From Paracoccus benzoatiresistens (GTDB taxonomy: Bacteria; Pseudomonadota; Alphaproteobacteria; Rhodobacterales; Rhodobacteraceae): a stretch of DNA of 64,000 nt. Where the stretch lies: assembly GCF_026913015.1 (NCBI RefSeq), contig NZ_JAPTYD010000001.1, forward strand, positions 186,001-250,000, read 5' to 3'. Shown here piece by piece: positions 45,215 to 54,129 of this stretch (position 1 is the stretch's first letter; each line of letters begins with the position of its first letter). Both the position numbers and the translations under genes were made by a program. The notes beneath the pieces are model-generated. The model was not told where the DNA came from, did not search any database, and saw only the letters and a list, made by a program, of their open reading frames with translations.

Positions 45215-46137
45215 CGATGCGCGTCCTTTTTGCCGCCCGCGACGGGCTGTGGCCGGAATGGTCGCCCGTCCTGGCCCGCCTTGCCCCGGACATGGAGCTG
45301 GTCCGCGCCGATGATGCCGCAGTCGATCCCGCCTCCATCGACGCGATCATCTATGCTCCTGGAGGCCCGGTCGAGGATCTGTCGCCTTTCGTGATCGCGC
45401 GGCTGGTGCAAAGCCTGTGGGCGGGGGTCGAGCGCATCGTGACCAACCCGACCCTGACGCAGCCCCTGGCGCGCATGGTCGATCCGGGACTGGCGCGCGG
45501 GATGGCGGAATATTGCACCGGCTGGACGCTGCGCGCCCATCTGGGCATGGACGCCTATGCCCAGGACGGCATGTGGCGCCACGACCTGACCCCGCCCCTG
45601 GCCGACCGGCGGACGGTGACGATCCTCGGGATGGGCGAACTGGGCCGCAGCGTGGCGGCCATGCTGCGCGGCATCGGCTTCCGGCTGGCGGGCTTCAGCG
45701 CCTCGGGACGCGCGGTCGAGGGGGTCGAGGTGATGGGGCCTGCCGGTCTCGACCAGGCCCTGTCGCGCGCCGAGATCCTGATCAACCTTCTACCCGACAC
45801 CCCCCGGACGCGCGGCCTGCTGGATCGCGCCCGGCTGGCGCTGCTGCCGCAAGGCGCCTGGCTGATCAACCCCGGCCGCGGCACCGTGCTGGACGACGAC
45901 GCCCTGCTGGCCGCCCTGGAACGCGGTCCCCTGGCCCATGCCGTGCTGGACGTGTTCCGGACCGAGCCTCTGCCCCGGGATCATCCCTTCTGGACCCATC
46001 CCCGCATCACCGTGACCCCGCACATTGCCGCCGAAACCCGACCCGAGACCGCTGCCCCCGTCGCAGTCGAGAACCTGCGCCGCGCCATGGCGGGCCGGCC
46101 GGTCTTGCACCTGGTGGACCGGCACAAGGGATATTGA
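45211..46137 (+). CDS. D-2-hydroxyacid dehydrogenase, GhrA-like
   Basis: A 308-residue NAD(P)-dependent dehydrogenase of the D-2-hydroxyacid family, best matching glyoxylate/hydroxypyruvate reductase A. The Rossmann motif is LGMGELGRSVAAML, the catalytic Arg lies in NLLPDTPRTRG to NPGRGTVLDDDALLAAL, and the catalytic His is in TPHIAAET. The enzyme would reduce glyoxylate or hydroxypyruvate. The ATG at 45211 overlaps the rodA stop; an ATG two codons later is possible. It is the last gene of the mre operon and its cell-shape link is positional only. Confidence 0.88.
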   Translation: MTMRVLFAARDGLWPEWSPVLARLAPDMELVRADDAAVDPASIDAIIYAPGGPVEDLSPFVIARLVQSLWAGVERIVTNPTLTQPLARMVDPGLARGMAEYCTGWTLRAHLGMDAYAQDGMWRHDLTPPLADRRTVTILGMGELGRSVAAMLRGIGFRLAGFSASGRAVEGVEVMGPAGLDQALSRAEILINLLPDTPRTRGLLDRARLALLPQGAWLINPGRGTVLDDDALLAALERGPLAHAVLDVFRTEPLPRDHPFWTHPRITVTPHIAAETRPETAAPVAVENLRRAMAGRPVLHLVDRHKGY

Positions 46138-46162
46138 CCGCCAAACGGCCGAGATTTGTTAA
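46134..46162 (+). promoter_or_regulatory. possible promoter of bphO-bphP
   Basis: TTGACC (46134-46139), a 17-bp spacer and TGTTAA (46157-46162) in an AT-rich island within GC-rich DNA, 80 bp before the heme oxygenase start. The -35 is close to consensus and the -10 weak, so this is a candidate only. The -35 overlaps the stop codon of the preceding gene. Confidence 0.35.
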
Positions 46163-46244
46163 GACTTTTTGAAAATGCCATTGCGGCCATTCCGCAATGC
46201 CCGCTATGTCTGGTGCAGCCTTTCCGCAACAGGGCACGGGATCG

Positions 46245-46775
46245 ATGCAAGACGGCACACTCCGTCGCGTTCTGGCAGCGGCCACGCGTGACCTGCACGA
46301 AACGCTGGACCGAGAGATCGGTGCCTTTGGCGATGTCGCCGCCTATGGCGCCTTCCTGTCGGGAAGCCATGCCTTTCGCGCCGCCATCGAGCCGCAGCTT
46401 GCGCATTCCGCGGGCTGGCGGATCCAGACCCTTGCGCCCCTGATCGCGCAGGATCTGGCCGATCTGGGCCTGCCCGTCGCCGCATCGTGCAAGACGCTGC
46501 CCTTGCCGACCCCCGCGGCCCGGGCCGCTGCCTGCTATGTGCTGGAGGGCTCGGCCCTTGGCGCGCGGCTGCTGGCGCGGCGCGCGGCGGGCCTTGGCTT
46601 CGCCGCGGGGCACGGTGCGCGGCATCTGGCGGAACAGACGGCCTCCCCCGTGCGCTGGAAGCAGTTCCTGGCCTGGCTCGAGGCGGGTGGTTTTTCCGTG
46701 CCCGAGGCCAGTGCCGCCGCCCGCGACGTCTTTGGCCTGGCGCTGCGCGCTTATGGCGCGAAAGCCGCGGCATGA
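46245..46775 (+). CDS. bphO: bacteriophytochrome-associated heme oxygenase
   Basis: A 176-residue heme oxygenase of the BphO type, opening heme to biliverdin, the chromophore needed by the phytochrome encoded next. The proximal heme-ligand His lies in ATRDLHETLDREIG near residue 18, and the distal helix glycines are in CYVLEGSALGARLLARR. The ATG at 46245 starts the conserved domain; in-frame ATGs at 46197 and 46206 would add 13-16 residues and none of the three has a good RBS. The stop overlaps the bphP start as ATGA, which strongly couples the enzyme to its client. Confidence 0.9.
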   Translation: MQDGTLRRVLAAATRDLHETLDREIGAFGDVAAYGAFLSGSHAFRAAIEPQLAHSAGWRIQTLAPLIAQDLADLGLPVAASCKTLPLPTPAARAAACYVLEGSALGARLLARRAAGLGFAAGHGARHLAEQTASPVRWKQFLAWLEAGGFSVPEASAAARDVFGLALRAYGAKAAA

Positions 46776-49339
46776 ACGACAATACCCCTTCGGACATCTC
46801 GCTTGCCGGCAGGCCCATCGACCTGACGAATTGCGACCGCGAGCCGATCCATATCCCCGGCAGCATCCAGCCGCATGGCTGCCTGCTGGCCTGCGACAAC
46901 GCGGCGCGGGTGGTGCAGTTCTGTTCGAAGAACGCGCCTTCCATGCTGAAGCTGCCGGGCGATCCGCTGGACCAGCGGCTGGCCGACGTGATCGGATCCG
47001 AGGCCACGCACACGCTTCTGAACGCCGTGGCCGTGTCGGGCAGCAGGCCACGCCCGGCGCTTGTCTTCGGGCTGGCGGTCAATGGCAGCCAGTTCGACGC
47101 CACCATCCACCGTTACGACAACCGCACGATCATCGAGTTCGAGCCGGTCTCGCAGCGGCTCGGGCAGCTGATCAGCGTGTCGCGCACCGTGGTCGAACGG
47201 CTGCGCACCACCCGGGATGCGGACCGTCTGGTCCAGCAGGCCGCGATGCTGATGCAGGCGCAGCTGGGCTATGACCGGGTGATGATCTATCAGCTGGGCG
47301 AGGATGGTGCGGGCAAGGTGGTGGCCGAAGCCAAGCTGGACGGCCACGAAAGCTTTCGCGGCCAGTATTTCCCGGCCAGCGACATTCCCAGGCAGGCCCG
47401 TGCCCTTTACGTGCAGAACCCCATCCGGGTCATCGGCGACGCCTCCTATGCGCCCGTCCCGATCCTGTCCCGCGACCCGCAGGCGGAACCGCTGGATCTG
47501 TCCTATGCCCATCTGCGCAGCGTTTCGCCCATCCATTGCGAATACCTGCGCAACATGGGGGTCGCGGCATCCATGTCGGTGTCGATCATCATCGACGGGA
47601 TGCTGTGGGGGCTGATCGCCTGCCACCATTATTCGCCCATGATCCTCACGATGGCCGGTCGCGCGGCGGCCGAAATGGTGGGCGAGTTCTTCTCGATGCA
47701 TCTGGACGCGCTGAAGCGCCGCCACGCGCGCGAGGCGGAGCTGGCCGCCCGCGCCGCCCTGGACGAGTTGCTGGTCAATGCCATCCGCTACGAGGATGCG
47801 GGCCCCGCCTTGCACAGCCGGCTGCCGCAGCTGGCCGACCTTATCCCGGCCGACGGGATCGCGCTGTGGTTCGACGGGAGCTGGACCACGGCGGGCCACG
47901 CGCCTACCGGGGCGCAGGCCGCCCCCCTGCTGGCCTTGGCCCGGGGGCTGTCTGAAGGCCATGTGTTCCACACCGATTTCCTGTCGGAGGTCCTGCCCGA
48001 TGCGTCCGACCTGACGGCCATGGTTGCAGGCGTGATGATCATCCCGCTGTCCAAGCGGTCGCGCGACTTCATGTTCTATTTCCGCAAGGAAGCGATCCAC
48101 ACGCTGGACTGGGGCGGAGATCCCAACAAGACCTATGAAACCGGCAAGTTCGGCACCCGCCTGACCCCGCGCGGCAGTTTCGCGGTCTGGAAGGAAACCG
48201 TCCGCGACAAGTGCCAGCCCTGGACCGAATCCGACCGCCGCTTCGCCGAGGCGCTGCGCCTGGCCGTGGTCGAGGTCCTGCTGTTCAACAACGAGATGCT
48301 GGCCGAGGAGCGCACCCGCGCCGAAATCCGCCAGCGCGTGCTGAACCGCGAGTTGAACCACCGCGTCAAGAACATCCTGGCCGTGATCCAGTCGCTGGTC
48401 AGCCGCAAGCCCGAGGACGGCGAAACGCTGGAAGGCTATGCCAATGCGCTGCGGGGACGCATCAAGGCCCTGGCCTATGCCCATGACCAGGTAATCCGCG
48501 ACGAGCAGGGCGGGCTGCTGTCCGATCTTCTGGAGGCCGAGCTTGGCCCCTATGCGGGCGAGGGGCGGCCGATCCACATGGAGGGCCCGGCCCTGTCCCT
48601 GGACGGTCGGGCCTTTTCCGTCATGGCGCTGATCCTGCACGAGATGGCGACGAATGCCGCGAAATACGGCGCGCTGTCGCGGCCCGGCGGCCGTTTGTCG
48701 GTCACCTGGCACATCGAGGCTTCCGGCGATTGCCGCATCGACTGGACCGAGGAGGGGATGGAGGGGCTGGTCCCGCCGACCCGGACGGGCTTCGGCTCGG
48801 CCTTGGTCGAGCACTCGTTGCCCTTCGACCTGGACGGGACAAGCCGGATCGAGTTCCGCCCGACCGGGCTTGTGGCGCAGTTCATGCTGCCCGCGCGCTT
48901 TGTCGCCGACGACACGGAGACGGCCGGGCCGCGCCCCCGTTCCGCCGTGGCCGAGGGAACGGCTCCCGCCGCGCGCCTTGCCGGCCGCCGCGTCCTGCTG
49001 GTCGAGGATCAGACCCTGATCGCCATGTCCCTGGAGGCCGAGTTGCAGGACCACGGGCTGCAGGTGACCGGCCGCGCCGCCACGGTTGAGGCCGCGCTGG
49101 CGATGATCGACCAGGATCCGCCCGACCTGGCCGTCCTGGACGTGAACCTGGCGCAGGAAGATTCGCTGCCCGTCGCCGAATGCCTGCAGGGACGGCGCAT
49201 CCCCTTCGTCTTTGCGACCGGCTATGGCGCCGATTTCGGCGCCCCGGCGCAATTTTCCCGGGTCCCGGTCGTTACCAAGCCCTATCAACTGCGCGAGATC
49301 CTGCAGAAGCTGGCCGAGGCCGAAGCGGGCCTGACATAG
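46772..49339 (+). CDS. bphP: bacteriophytochrome HWE-type histidine kinase with receiver domain
   Basis: An 855-residue red/far-red photoreceptor. The biliverdin-binding Cys21 is in LTNCDREPIHIPGSIQPHG ahead of the PAS domain (about 25-120); the GAF domain (about 145-310) has the PASDIP motif with Asp204 and His255 in SPIHCEYLRNMGV; the PHY domain (about 330-500) contains the PRGSF-type tongue near residue 467. The kinase is of the HWE/HisKA_2 class with phospho-acceptor His530 in ELNHRVKN and WHIEASGDC later. A receiver domain (about 738-850) with Asp790 in AVLDVNL ends the protein. No separate response regulator or output gene is adjacent, so signalling partners lie elsewhere. Confidence 0.94.
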   Translation: MNDNTPSDISLAGRPIDLTNCDREPIHIPGSIQPHGCLLACDNAARVVQFCSKNAPSMLKLPGDPLDQRLADVIGSEATHTLLNAVAVSGSRPRPALVFGLAVNGSQFDATIHRYDNRTIIEFEPVSQRLGQLISVSRTVVERLRTTRDADRLVQQAAMLMQAQLGYDRVMIYQLGEDGAGKVVAEAKLDGHESFRGQYFPASDIPRQARALYVQNPIRVIGDASYAPVPILSRDPQAEPLDLSYAHLRSVSPIHCEYLRNMGVAASMSVSIIIDGMLWGLIACHHYSPMILTMAGRAAAEMVGEFFSMHLDALKRRHAREAELAARAALDELLVNAIRYEDAGPALHSRLPQLADLIPADGIALWFDGSWTTAGHAPTGAQAAPLLALARGLSEGHVFHTDFLSEVLPDASDLTAMVAGVMIIPLSKRSRDFMFYFRKEAIHTLDWGGDPNKTYETGKFGTRLTPRGSFAVWKETVRDKCQPWTESDRRFAEALRLAVVEVLLFNNEMLAEERTRAEIRQRVLNRELNHRVKNILAVIQSLVSRKPEDGETLEGYANALRGRIKALAYAHDQVIRDEQGGLLSDLLEAELGPYAGEGRPIHMEGPALSLDGRAFSVMALILHEMATNAAKYGALSRPGGRLSVTWHIEASGDCRIDWTEEGMEGLVPPTRTGFGSALVEHSLPFDLDGTSRIEFRPTGLVAQFMLPARFVADDTETAGPRPRSAVAEGTAPAARLAGRRVLLVEDQTLIAMSLEAELQDHGLQVTGRAATVEAALAMIDQDPPDLAVLDVNLAQEDSLPVAECLQGRRIPFVFATGYGADFGAPAQFSRVPVVTKPYQLREILQKLAEAEAGLT

Positions 49340-49512
49340 GCGCAAGCCCGTGCCTCGGCCCTTCCTCGGGTAACCTCTTGCTGAAAATCAGCGGCATCTG
49401 CGCAATTTTTGACATGTTGGCATTTCCCTTGCGCACGGTTTGCGCTAGCGGGGGCCGCGCCCGGCATCTTCCGCGATGCCCCGCACCCCTTTGACAAGCG
49501 GATCAATGAACG

Positions 49513-50811
49513 ATGACTGATCAGACGATATCCCGCGCCGCCAAGGCGCGCGCCGGCACCCCTGTCAACTCTCCGGCCCGGGTGCTGCTGGCAAGCCTGA
49601 TTGGCACGACGATCGAGTTCTTCGACTTCTACGTCTATGCGACTGCCGCCGTGCTGGTCTTTCCGACCCTGTTCTTCCCGGCCGAGGATGCGACCACCGC
49701 CCTGCTGGCGTCCTTCGCCACCTTCTCGATCGCGTTCTTCGCACGGCCCTTCGGCGCCATCGTGTTCGGCCATTTCGGCGACCGGGTCGGGCGCAAGGCC
49801 ACGCTTGTCGCGGCGCTGCTGACCATGGGGATTTCCACCGTGATCATCGGCCTGTTGCCGACCTATGCGCAGATCGGCGTCGCGGCGCCCGCGCTTCTGG
49901 CGTTGTGCCGGTTTGGCCAGGGCTTCGGCCTAGGCGGCGAATGGGGCGGCGCGGTCCTGCTGGCGACCGAAAACGCCCCCGAGGGCAAGCGCAGCTGGTA
50001 TGGCATGTTCCCCCAGCTGGGCGCGCCGGTCGGGCTGTTCCTGTCCTCGGGCTTCTTCTGGGTGCTGCTGCATTTCATGTCGCAGGACGACCTTCTGGCC
50101 TGGGGCTGGCGGCTGCCCTTCCTGGCCTCGATCATCCTGATCGTGCTGGGCCTCTGGGTCCGCCTGTCGATCACCGAGACACCCGAGTTCGCCGAAGCGG
50201 TGAAGCGCGACCAGCGCGTGTCGGTCCCCGTCGTCGAACTGTTCCGCAACCACAAGCGCAGCCTGTTCCTGGGCACCTTTGTCGCGCTTGTGACATTCGT
50301 GCTGTTCTACATCTGCTCGGCCTGGCTTCTGTCCTACAACGTCAAGGTCCGCCAGATTGCCTTCATGGACGCGCTGCTGATGCAGATCTATGGCGCGGTG
50401 GTCTTTGGCGTGGCGATCCCGATCGCGGGCAAGGTCGCGGATGCGGTCGGACGCCGTCCCTTCCTGATGGTGGTCACGGTCCTGATCGGGGCGTTCTCGT
50501 TCTTCCTGGCGCCGCTGATGGGCGGGGGGCAGGGCAGTCTTTACCTGTTCGTGACCCTGGGCATGTTCCTGATGGGCCTGACCTATGGCGTCATCGGGGC
50601 AGCGCTTGCCGCACCCTTCCCGACGCGGGTGCGCTATACCGGCGCCTCGATCACCTTCAACTTCGCGGGCATCTTCGGCGCGTCGCTTGCACCCTATGCC
50701 GCGACCTGGCTGCAGCAGACCTATGGCCTGACGCATGTGGGCTATTACATGGGCGCCGCCGCGGTGATCACCCTGCTCTGCATCCTGGCCTCGGGCCGGG
50801 ACGAGGTTTGA
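49513..50811 (+). CDS. MFS transporter, metabolite:H+ symporter (MHS) family
   Basis: A 432-residue 12-helix transporter of the MHS family (relatives ProP, ShiA, KgtP). The MFS motif A is present twice: GHFGDRVGRKATL after helix 2 and GKVADAVGRRPFL after helix 8. The N-terminus LIGTTIEFFDFYVYATAAVLVFP is typical of MHS members. Substrate is a small organic acid or compatible solute, not resolvable here. The downstream gene starts 33 bp later on the same strand. The 173-bp gap before it contains the end of bphP and no obvious promoter. Confidence 0.88.
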   Translation: MTDQTISRAAKARAGTPVNSPARVLLASLIGTTIEFFDFYVYATAAVLVFPTLFFPAEDATTALLASFATFSIAFFARPFGAIVFGHFGDRVGRKATLVAALLTMGISTVIIGLLPTYAQIGVAAPALLALCRFGQGFGLGGEWGGAVLLATENAPEGKRSWYGMFPQLGAPVGLFLSSGFFWVLLHFMSQDDLLAWGWRLPFLASIILIVLGLWVRLSITETPEFAEAVKRDQRVSVPVVELFRNHKRSLFLGTFVALVTFVLFYICSAWLLSYNVKVRQIAFMDALLMQIYGAVVFGVAIPIAGKVADAVGRRPFLMVVTVLIGAFSFFLAPLMGGGQGSLYLFVTLGMFLMGLTYGVIGAALAAPFPTRVRYTGASITFNFAGIFGASLAPYAATWLQQTYGLTHVGYYMGAAAVITLLCILASGRDEV

Positions 50812-50844
50812 CCGGTCAGAACCGGCCATAGGGAACGGGCGGGA

Positions 50845-51903
50845 ATGGCAAGCGGCCTCCGGGTGCGGCAGGCGATGACGGTGATGGTCGGCCTCATCGG
50901 CGTCGTGCTGTTCTGGCTGCTTCACCTGCCGCTGCCCTTCCTGTTCGGCCCCATGATGGCCTCGCTGGTGGCGGCGCTGGCAGGCGTTCGGCTGATGGGC
51001 TTGGGCCAGGTCTCGGTCGCGGCTCGGTCCGTGCTGGGCGTGGCCATCGGCGCGGCGGTGACGCCCGCGCTTGTGGCCGAACTGCCCTCGATGCTGGCCT
51101 CGGTCGCGATCATCCCCTTCTACGTCGCGGCCATCGGCCTTGTCGGCGTGCCCTTCTTCCGCCGCGTCTTGGGCTTCGACCTGGTCACGGCCTTCTATGC
51201 CGCCATGCCGGGGGGTGCCGCCGACATGACCATCTTCGGGGCCGAGGCTGGGGCGAATGTCCGCCAGGTCTCGCTGGTCCATGTGACCCGGCTGCTGGTC
51301 ATCATGGTGGTCGGCCCGCTGCTGCTGGTGTCGGTCTATGGCGTGGAACTGACCCATCCCGTGGGCCAACCCGCCGCCGACATCCCCCTGTCCGAACTGG
51401 CGATCATGGTCGTGGCCGCCCTGCTGGGCTGGAAAGGGGCGGAGCGTATCGGCCTGTTCGGGGCGGCGATCCTGGGGCCGCTGGTCGTCGCCGCCATCCT
51501 GTCGCTGGCTGGCGTGCTGCACATGCGCCCGCCACAAGAGGCGCTGCTGGCCGCGCAATTCCTGATCGGCATCAGCATCGGCGTGAGTTACGTCGGCGTG
51601 ACGCTGCGCGAATTGCGCGAAACCGTCATGGGCGGCGCGGTCTTCGTGCTGATCCTGGCCGTCCTGGCGGGCGCGGTGACCGAATTCGTGACCCTGACCG
51701 GCCTTGCCCCGCCGGTCGAGGGTTTCCTGGCCTTCATGCCGGGCGGGCAGGCGGAAATGTCGATGCTGGCGCTGATCGCAGGGGCCGATCTCAGCTTCGT
51801 GGTCGTCCACCACATCACGCGGGTCGTCCTGGTGCTGACGGGCGCGCCGATCCTGTTCCGGCTGTTCCGCCGCCGTCAGGCCCACAAGAATCAGGATCGC
51901 TGA
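50845..51903 (+). CDS. AbrB-family membrane protein (putative ammonia monooxygenase family)
   Basis: A 352-residue polytopic protein of the AbrB family, with two internal repeats: the first MPGGAADMTIFGAEAGANVRQVSLVH (about residues 118-144) and the second MPGGQAEMSMLALIAGADLSFVVVHH (about 297-323). About ten helices are predicted. Despite the old database name it is not an ammonia monooxygenase; members are transporters or regulators of transport. It lies 33 bp after the MFS gene and its last 13 bp overlap the 3' end of the convergent matR gene. Confidence 0.83.
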   Translation: MASGLRVRQAMTVMVGLIGVVLFWLLHLPLPFLFGPMMASLVAALAGVRLMGLGQVSVAARSVLGVAIGAAVTPALVAELPSMLASVAIIPFYVAAIGLVGVPFFRRVLGFDLVTAFYAAMPGGAADMTIFGAEAGANVRQVSLVHVTRLLVIMVVGPLLLVSVYGVELTHPVGQPAADIPLSELAIMVVAALLGWKGAERIGLFGAAILGPLVVAAILSLAGVLHMRPPQEALLAAQFLIGISIGVSYVGVTLRELRETVMGGAVFVLILAVLAGAVTEFVTLTGLAPPVEGFLAFMPGGQAEMSMLALIAGADLSFVVVHHITRVVLVLTGAPILFRLFRRRQAHKNQDR

Positions 51904-52559
51904 GGCAGCGTCTGGCGCAGGACCGCGATCAGGTCGTGGAAGCGGTCGCCCTGGACGATCACATGATCGCGCAGGGCTTGGGCCGCTGCATCGCCGTCGC
52001 CCGCCGCGATGGCCGCGACGATGGCGTCATGTTCGGAAAATGACCGGCCCATGCGGTTCCTGACCTGCAGTTGCATCCGCCGGTAAGGCTGCAGCATCGC
52101 ATGCAGCCGGGCGGCTTCCTGCATCAGGAAGACGTTGTGCGTCGCGCGGTAGATGCAATGGTGGAATTCCGAGTTGCGGGCGTAATAGGCCTCGACCTCG
52201 CCCGCCTCGGCCAGGCGGCGGCAGTCCTCATGGACCTGACGAAAGGCGTCCAGTTCGACTTCGCTGATCCGGCGGGCAGCCAGGCGGCCGCAGCTTGCCT
52301 CGATCTCGGCCATGACCTCGAAGCGCTCGGCCAGTTCCTCGGGGGACCATTGGGTGACGAAGGTGCCGCGCTTGGGCATCACGCGCACAAGGCCCGAAGC
52401 CTCGAGCTGCTGGAAGGCTTCGCGGATCGGGGTGCGGGAACAGTCGAATTCCGCCTCCAGCGCCTCGGGGTCCAGGCGCGTGCCGGGCAGGAAGCGGCCC
52501 TCGACGATCGCGTCCTCCAACGCGCGCCGGATCCGCAGGGTGTTCGGAACGCTTGCCAC
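51891..52559 (-). CDS. matR: GntR-family regulator, MatR-like
   Basis: A 222-residue FadR-type GntR repressor. The winged helix is at residues 1-65 (LRIRRALEDAIVEGRFLPG, then FDCSRTPIREAFQQLEASGLV, then RGTFV), followed by an FCD ligand domain with His residues in the NSEFHHCIYRA segment and later helices, the usual metal/ligand pocket. The GTG at 52559 was chosen because GGAGGAG lies 8 bp upstream; the open frame beyond it is not coding. It is divergent from matC and is expected to bind malonate or malonyl-CoA and to repress the mat genes. Its 3' end overlaps the AbrB gene by 13 bp. Confidence 0.85.
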   Translation of the reverse strand: MASVPNTLRIRRALEDAIVEGRFLPGTRLDPEALEAEFDCSRTPIREAFQQLEASGLVRVMPKRGTFVTQWSPEELAERFEVMAEIEASCGRLAARRISEVELDAFRQVHEDCRRLAEAGEVEAYYARNSEFHHCIYRATHNVFLMQEAARLHAMLQPYRRMQLQVRNRMGRSFSEHDAIVAAIAAGDGDAAAQALRDHVIVQGDRFHDLIAVLRQTLPQRS

Positions 52560-52583
52560 GCCTGATTCTCCTCCACCGCAGCC

Positions 52584-52633
52584 TAGTCGATGGGCAGGGA
52601 AACATCCATCATCGACTATGATATATACATCAT
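52584..52633. promoter_or_regulatory. candidate MatR operator dyads
   Basis: Two adjacent dyads sit between matR and matC. TAGTCGATG (52584-52592) and CATCGACTA (52610-52618) are perfect 9-bp inverted repeats 17 bp apart, and ATGATATATACATCAT (52618-52633) is a palindrome matching in 7 of 8 positions. The second overlaps TATGAT/TATATA -10-like bases. Both lie in an AT-rich island of GC-rich DNA. Confidence 0.55.
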
Positions 52634-52718
52634 GCTCCATGCAGTCTATAACGATGGTGGGAGGAGGATTCGTGTGGAGGCGGATCCGCCGACGATCATG
52701 CAGGAAAGGGAGAGCCGC

Positions 52719-54098
52719 GTGACACCACATCTGATATCCATCTATGCCCTGGTGCTGATGTTCATCGTGGCCACCATCTGGCCGATCAACATGGGCGTTT
52801 TGGCCTTTGTCGGGGCCTTTCTGGTAGGCACGCTGCTGGCGGCGCAGACCACCAAGGACATCATCGCGGGCTTTCCGGGCGGGCTGTTCCTGACGCTGGT
52901 CGGCATCACCTGGCTGTTCGCGCTGGCCCAGAACAACGGCACCATCGACTGGCTGGTGCGCATGGCCGTGCGCGCGGTCAAGGGGCGCATCGGGGCGATC
53001 CCCTGGATCATGTTCGGCATCTCGGCCTTGCTGACCTCTGTCGGCGCCGTCAGCCCCGGCGCGGTCGCCATCGTGGCGCCGATCGCGCTTGGCTTTGCCT
53101 TCCGCTATCACATCAGCCCGCTGCTGATGGGCCTGATGGTCGTCCATGGCGCGCAGGCCGGGGGCTTTTCCCCGATCAGCATCTATGGCGGCATCACCAA
53201 TGGCGTGGTTCAGGAAGCCGGGCTGCCCCTGTCGGCCATGACCACCTTCGCGGCCAGCTTCTTCGTGAACGCGGCGGTCGCGCTGATCCTGTTCATGGTC
53301 CTTGGCGGGCGGCGCCTGATGTCGGCCCGCGACGCGGTCGAGCCCGTCCGCGTTCCCCATGTCGAGATCGCTCGCGCCGCCACCGGCCCGCAGATCTTCG
53401 GCGACAGCGAGGCCGAGGCCCTGAGCCGCCGCATCAGCGAGGAAGCCGGCGGCGATTCGAACCGCCTGGTGGCCGAGGTCGAGGAGGGCAACCAGCCCGA
53501 CGGCACGCCCTATCAGATCTTCACGCTGGCCGGGCTGGTCCTGCTGGCGGTGCTGGTGCTGGCCTTCAACCTGGACATCGGCTTTGTCGCCCTGACCATC
53601 GGGCTGGCGCTGGCCTTGTGGAACCCGACCATGCAGAAGCGCGCCATGGCGCAGGTCGCCTGGCCGGAAATCATGCTGATCACCGGCGTGTCCACCTATG
53701 TCGCGGTGCTGGATCACATGGGCACCATCGACTTCGTGGGCGAATCGGTGGCGGGGATGGCCTCGCCCATGCTGGCGGCGCTGATGCTGTTCTTCATCGG
53801 CGCGGTGGTGTCGGCCTTTGCCTCGTCGACCGCCGTTCTGGGGTCGCTGATCCCCCTGGCCGTGCCCTTCCTGCAGGGCGAGAACAGCGTCGGCGCCATC
53901 GGCTTCATCGCCGGGATGGCCGTCGCCTCGACCATCGTGGATGTCAGCCCGTTCTCGACCAACGGCGCGCTGGTCCTGGCCAATGCCCATGGGGTGGACC
54001 GGCAGGCCTTCTTCCGCAAGCTGCTCAGCTATGGCGCGCTGGTGACCGTTGTCGCGCCCGTGGTGCTGTGGCTGATCTTTGTCGTGCTGCCGGGCTGA
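52719..54098 (+). CDS. matC: malonate carrier MatC
   Basis: A 459-residue membrane permease of the dicarboxylate carrier MatC type (DASS/IT superfamily), bringing malonate into the cell. The N-terminal MatC signature is LFLTLVGITWLFALAQNNGTIDWLVR and VHGAQAGGFSPISIYGGITN; about 11-12 helices flank a 70-residue acidic cytoplasmic loop (about residues 205-275) in the middle. I chose the GTG at 52719 because the family begins with the ISIYALVLMFIVATIWPINMG helix and GGGAG lies close upstream; an in-frame GTG at 52674 has a stronger RBS. The gene leads the malonate operon matC-matA-matB. Confidence 0.88.
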   Translation: MTPHLISIYALVLMFIVATIWPINMGVLAFVGAFLVGTLLAAQTTKDIIAGFPGGLFLTLVGITWLFALAQNNGTIDWLVRMAVRAVKGRIGAIPWIMFGISALLTSVGAVSPGAVAIVAPIALGFAFRYHISPLLMGLMVVHGAQAGGFSPISIYGGITNGVVQEAGLPLSAMTTFAASFFVNAAVALILFMVLGGRRLMSARDAVEPVRVPHVEIARAATGPQIFGDSEAEALSRRISEEAGGDSNRLVAEVEEGNQPDGTPYQIFTLAGLVLLAVLVLAFNLDIGFVALTIGLALALWNPTMQKRAMAQVAWPEIMLITGVSTYVAVLDHMGTIDFVGESVAGMASPMLAALMLFFIGAVVSAFASSTAVLGSLIPLAVPFLQGENSVGAIGFIAGMAVASTIVDVSPFSTNGALVLANAHGVDRQAFFRKLLSYGALVTVVAPVVLWLIFVVLPG

Positions 54099-54129
54099 GC
54101 CGGGCGGCGCTTTTCCTAAGGAGAAACGC

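Noticed and set aside
46751..49345. 864-codon frame antisense to bphP
   Set aside because: No known motifs; the sense strand encodes a full bacteriophytochrome with all catalytic residues.
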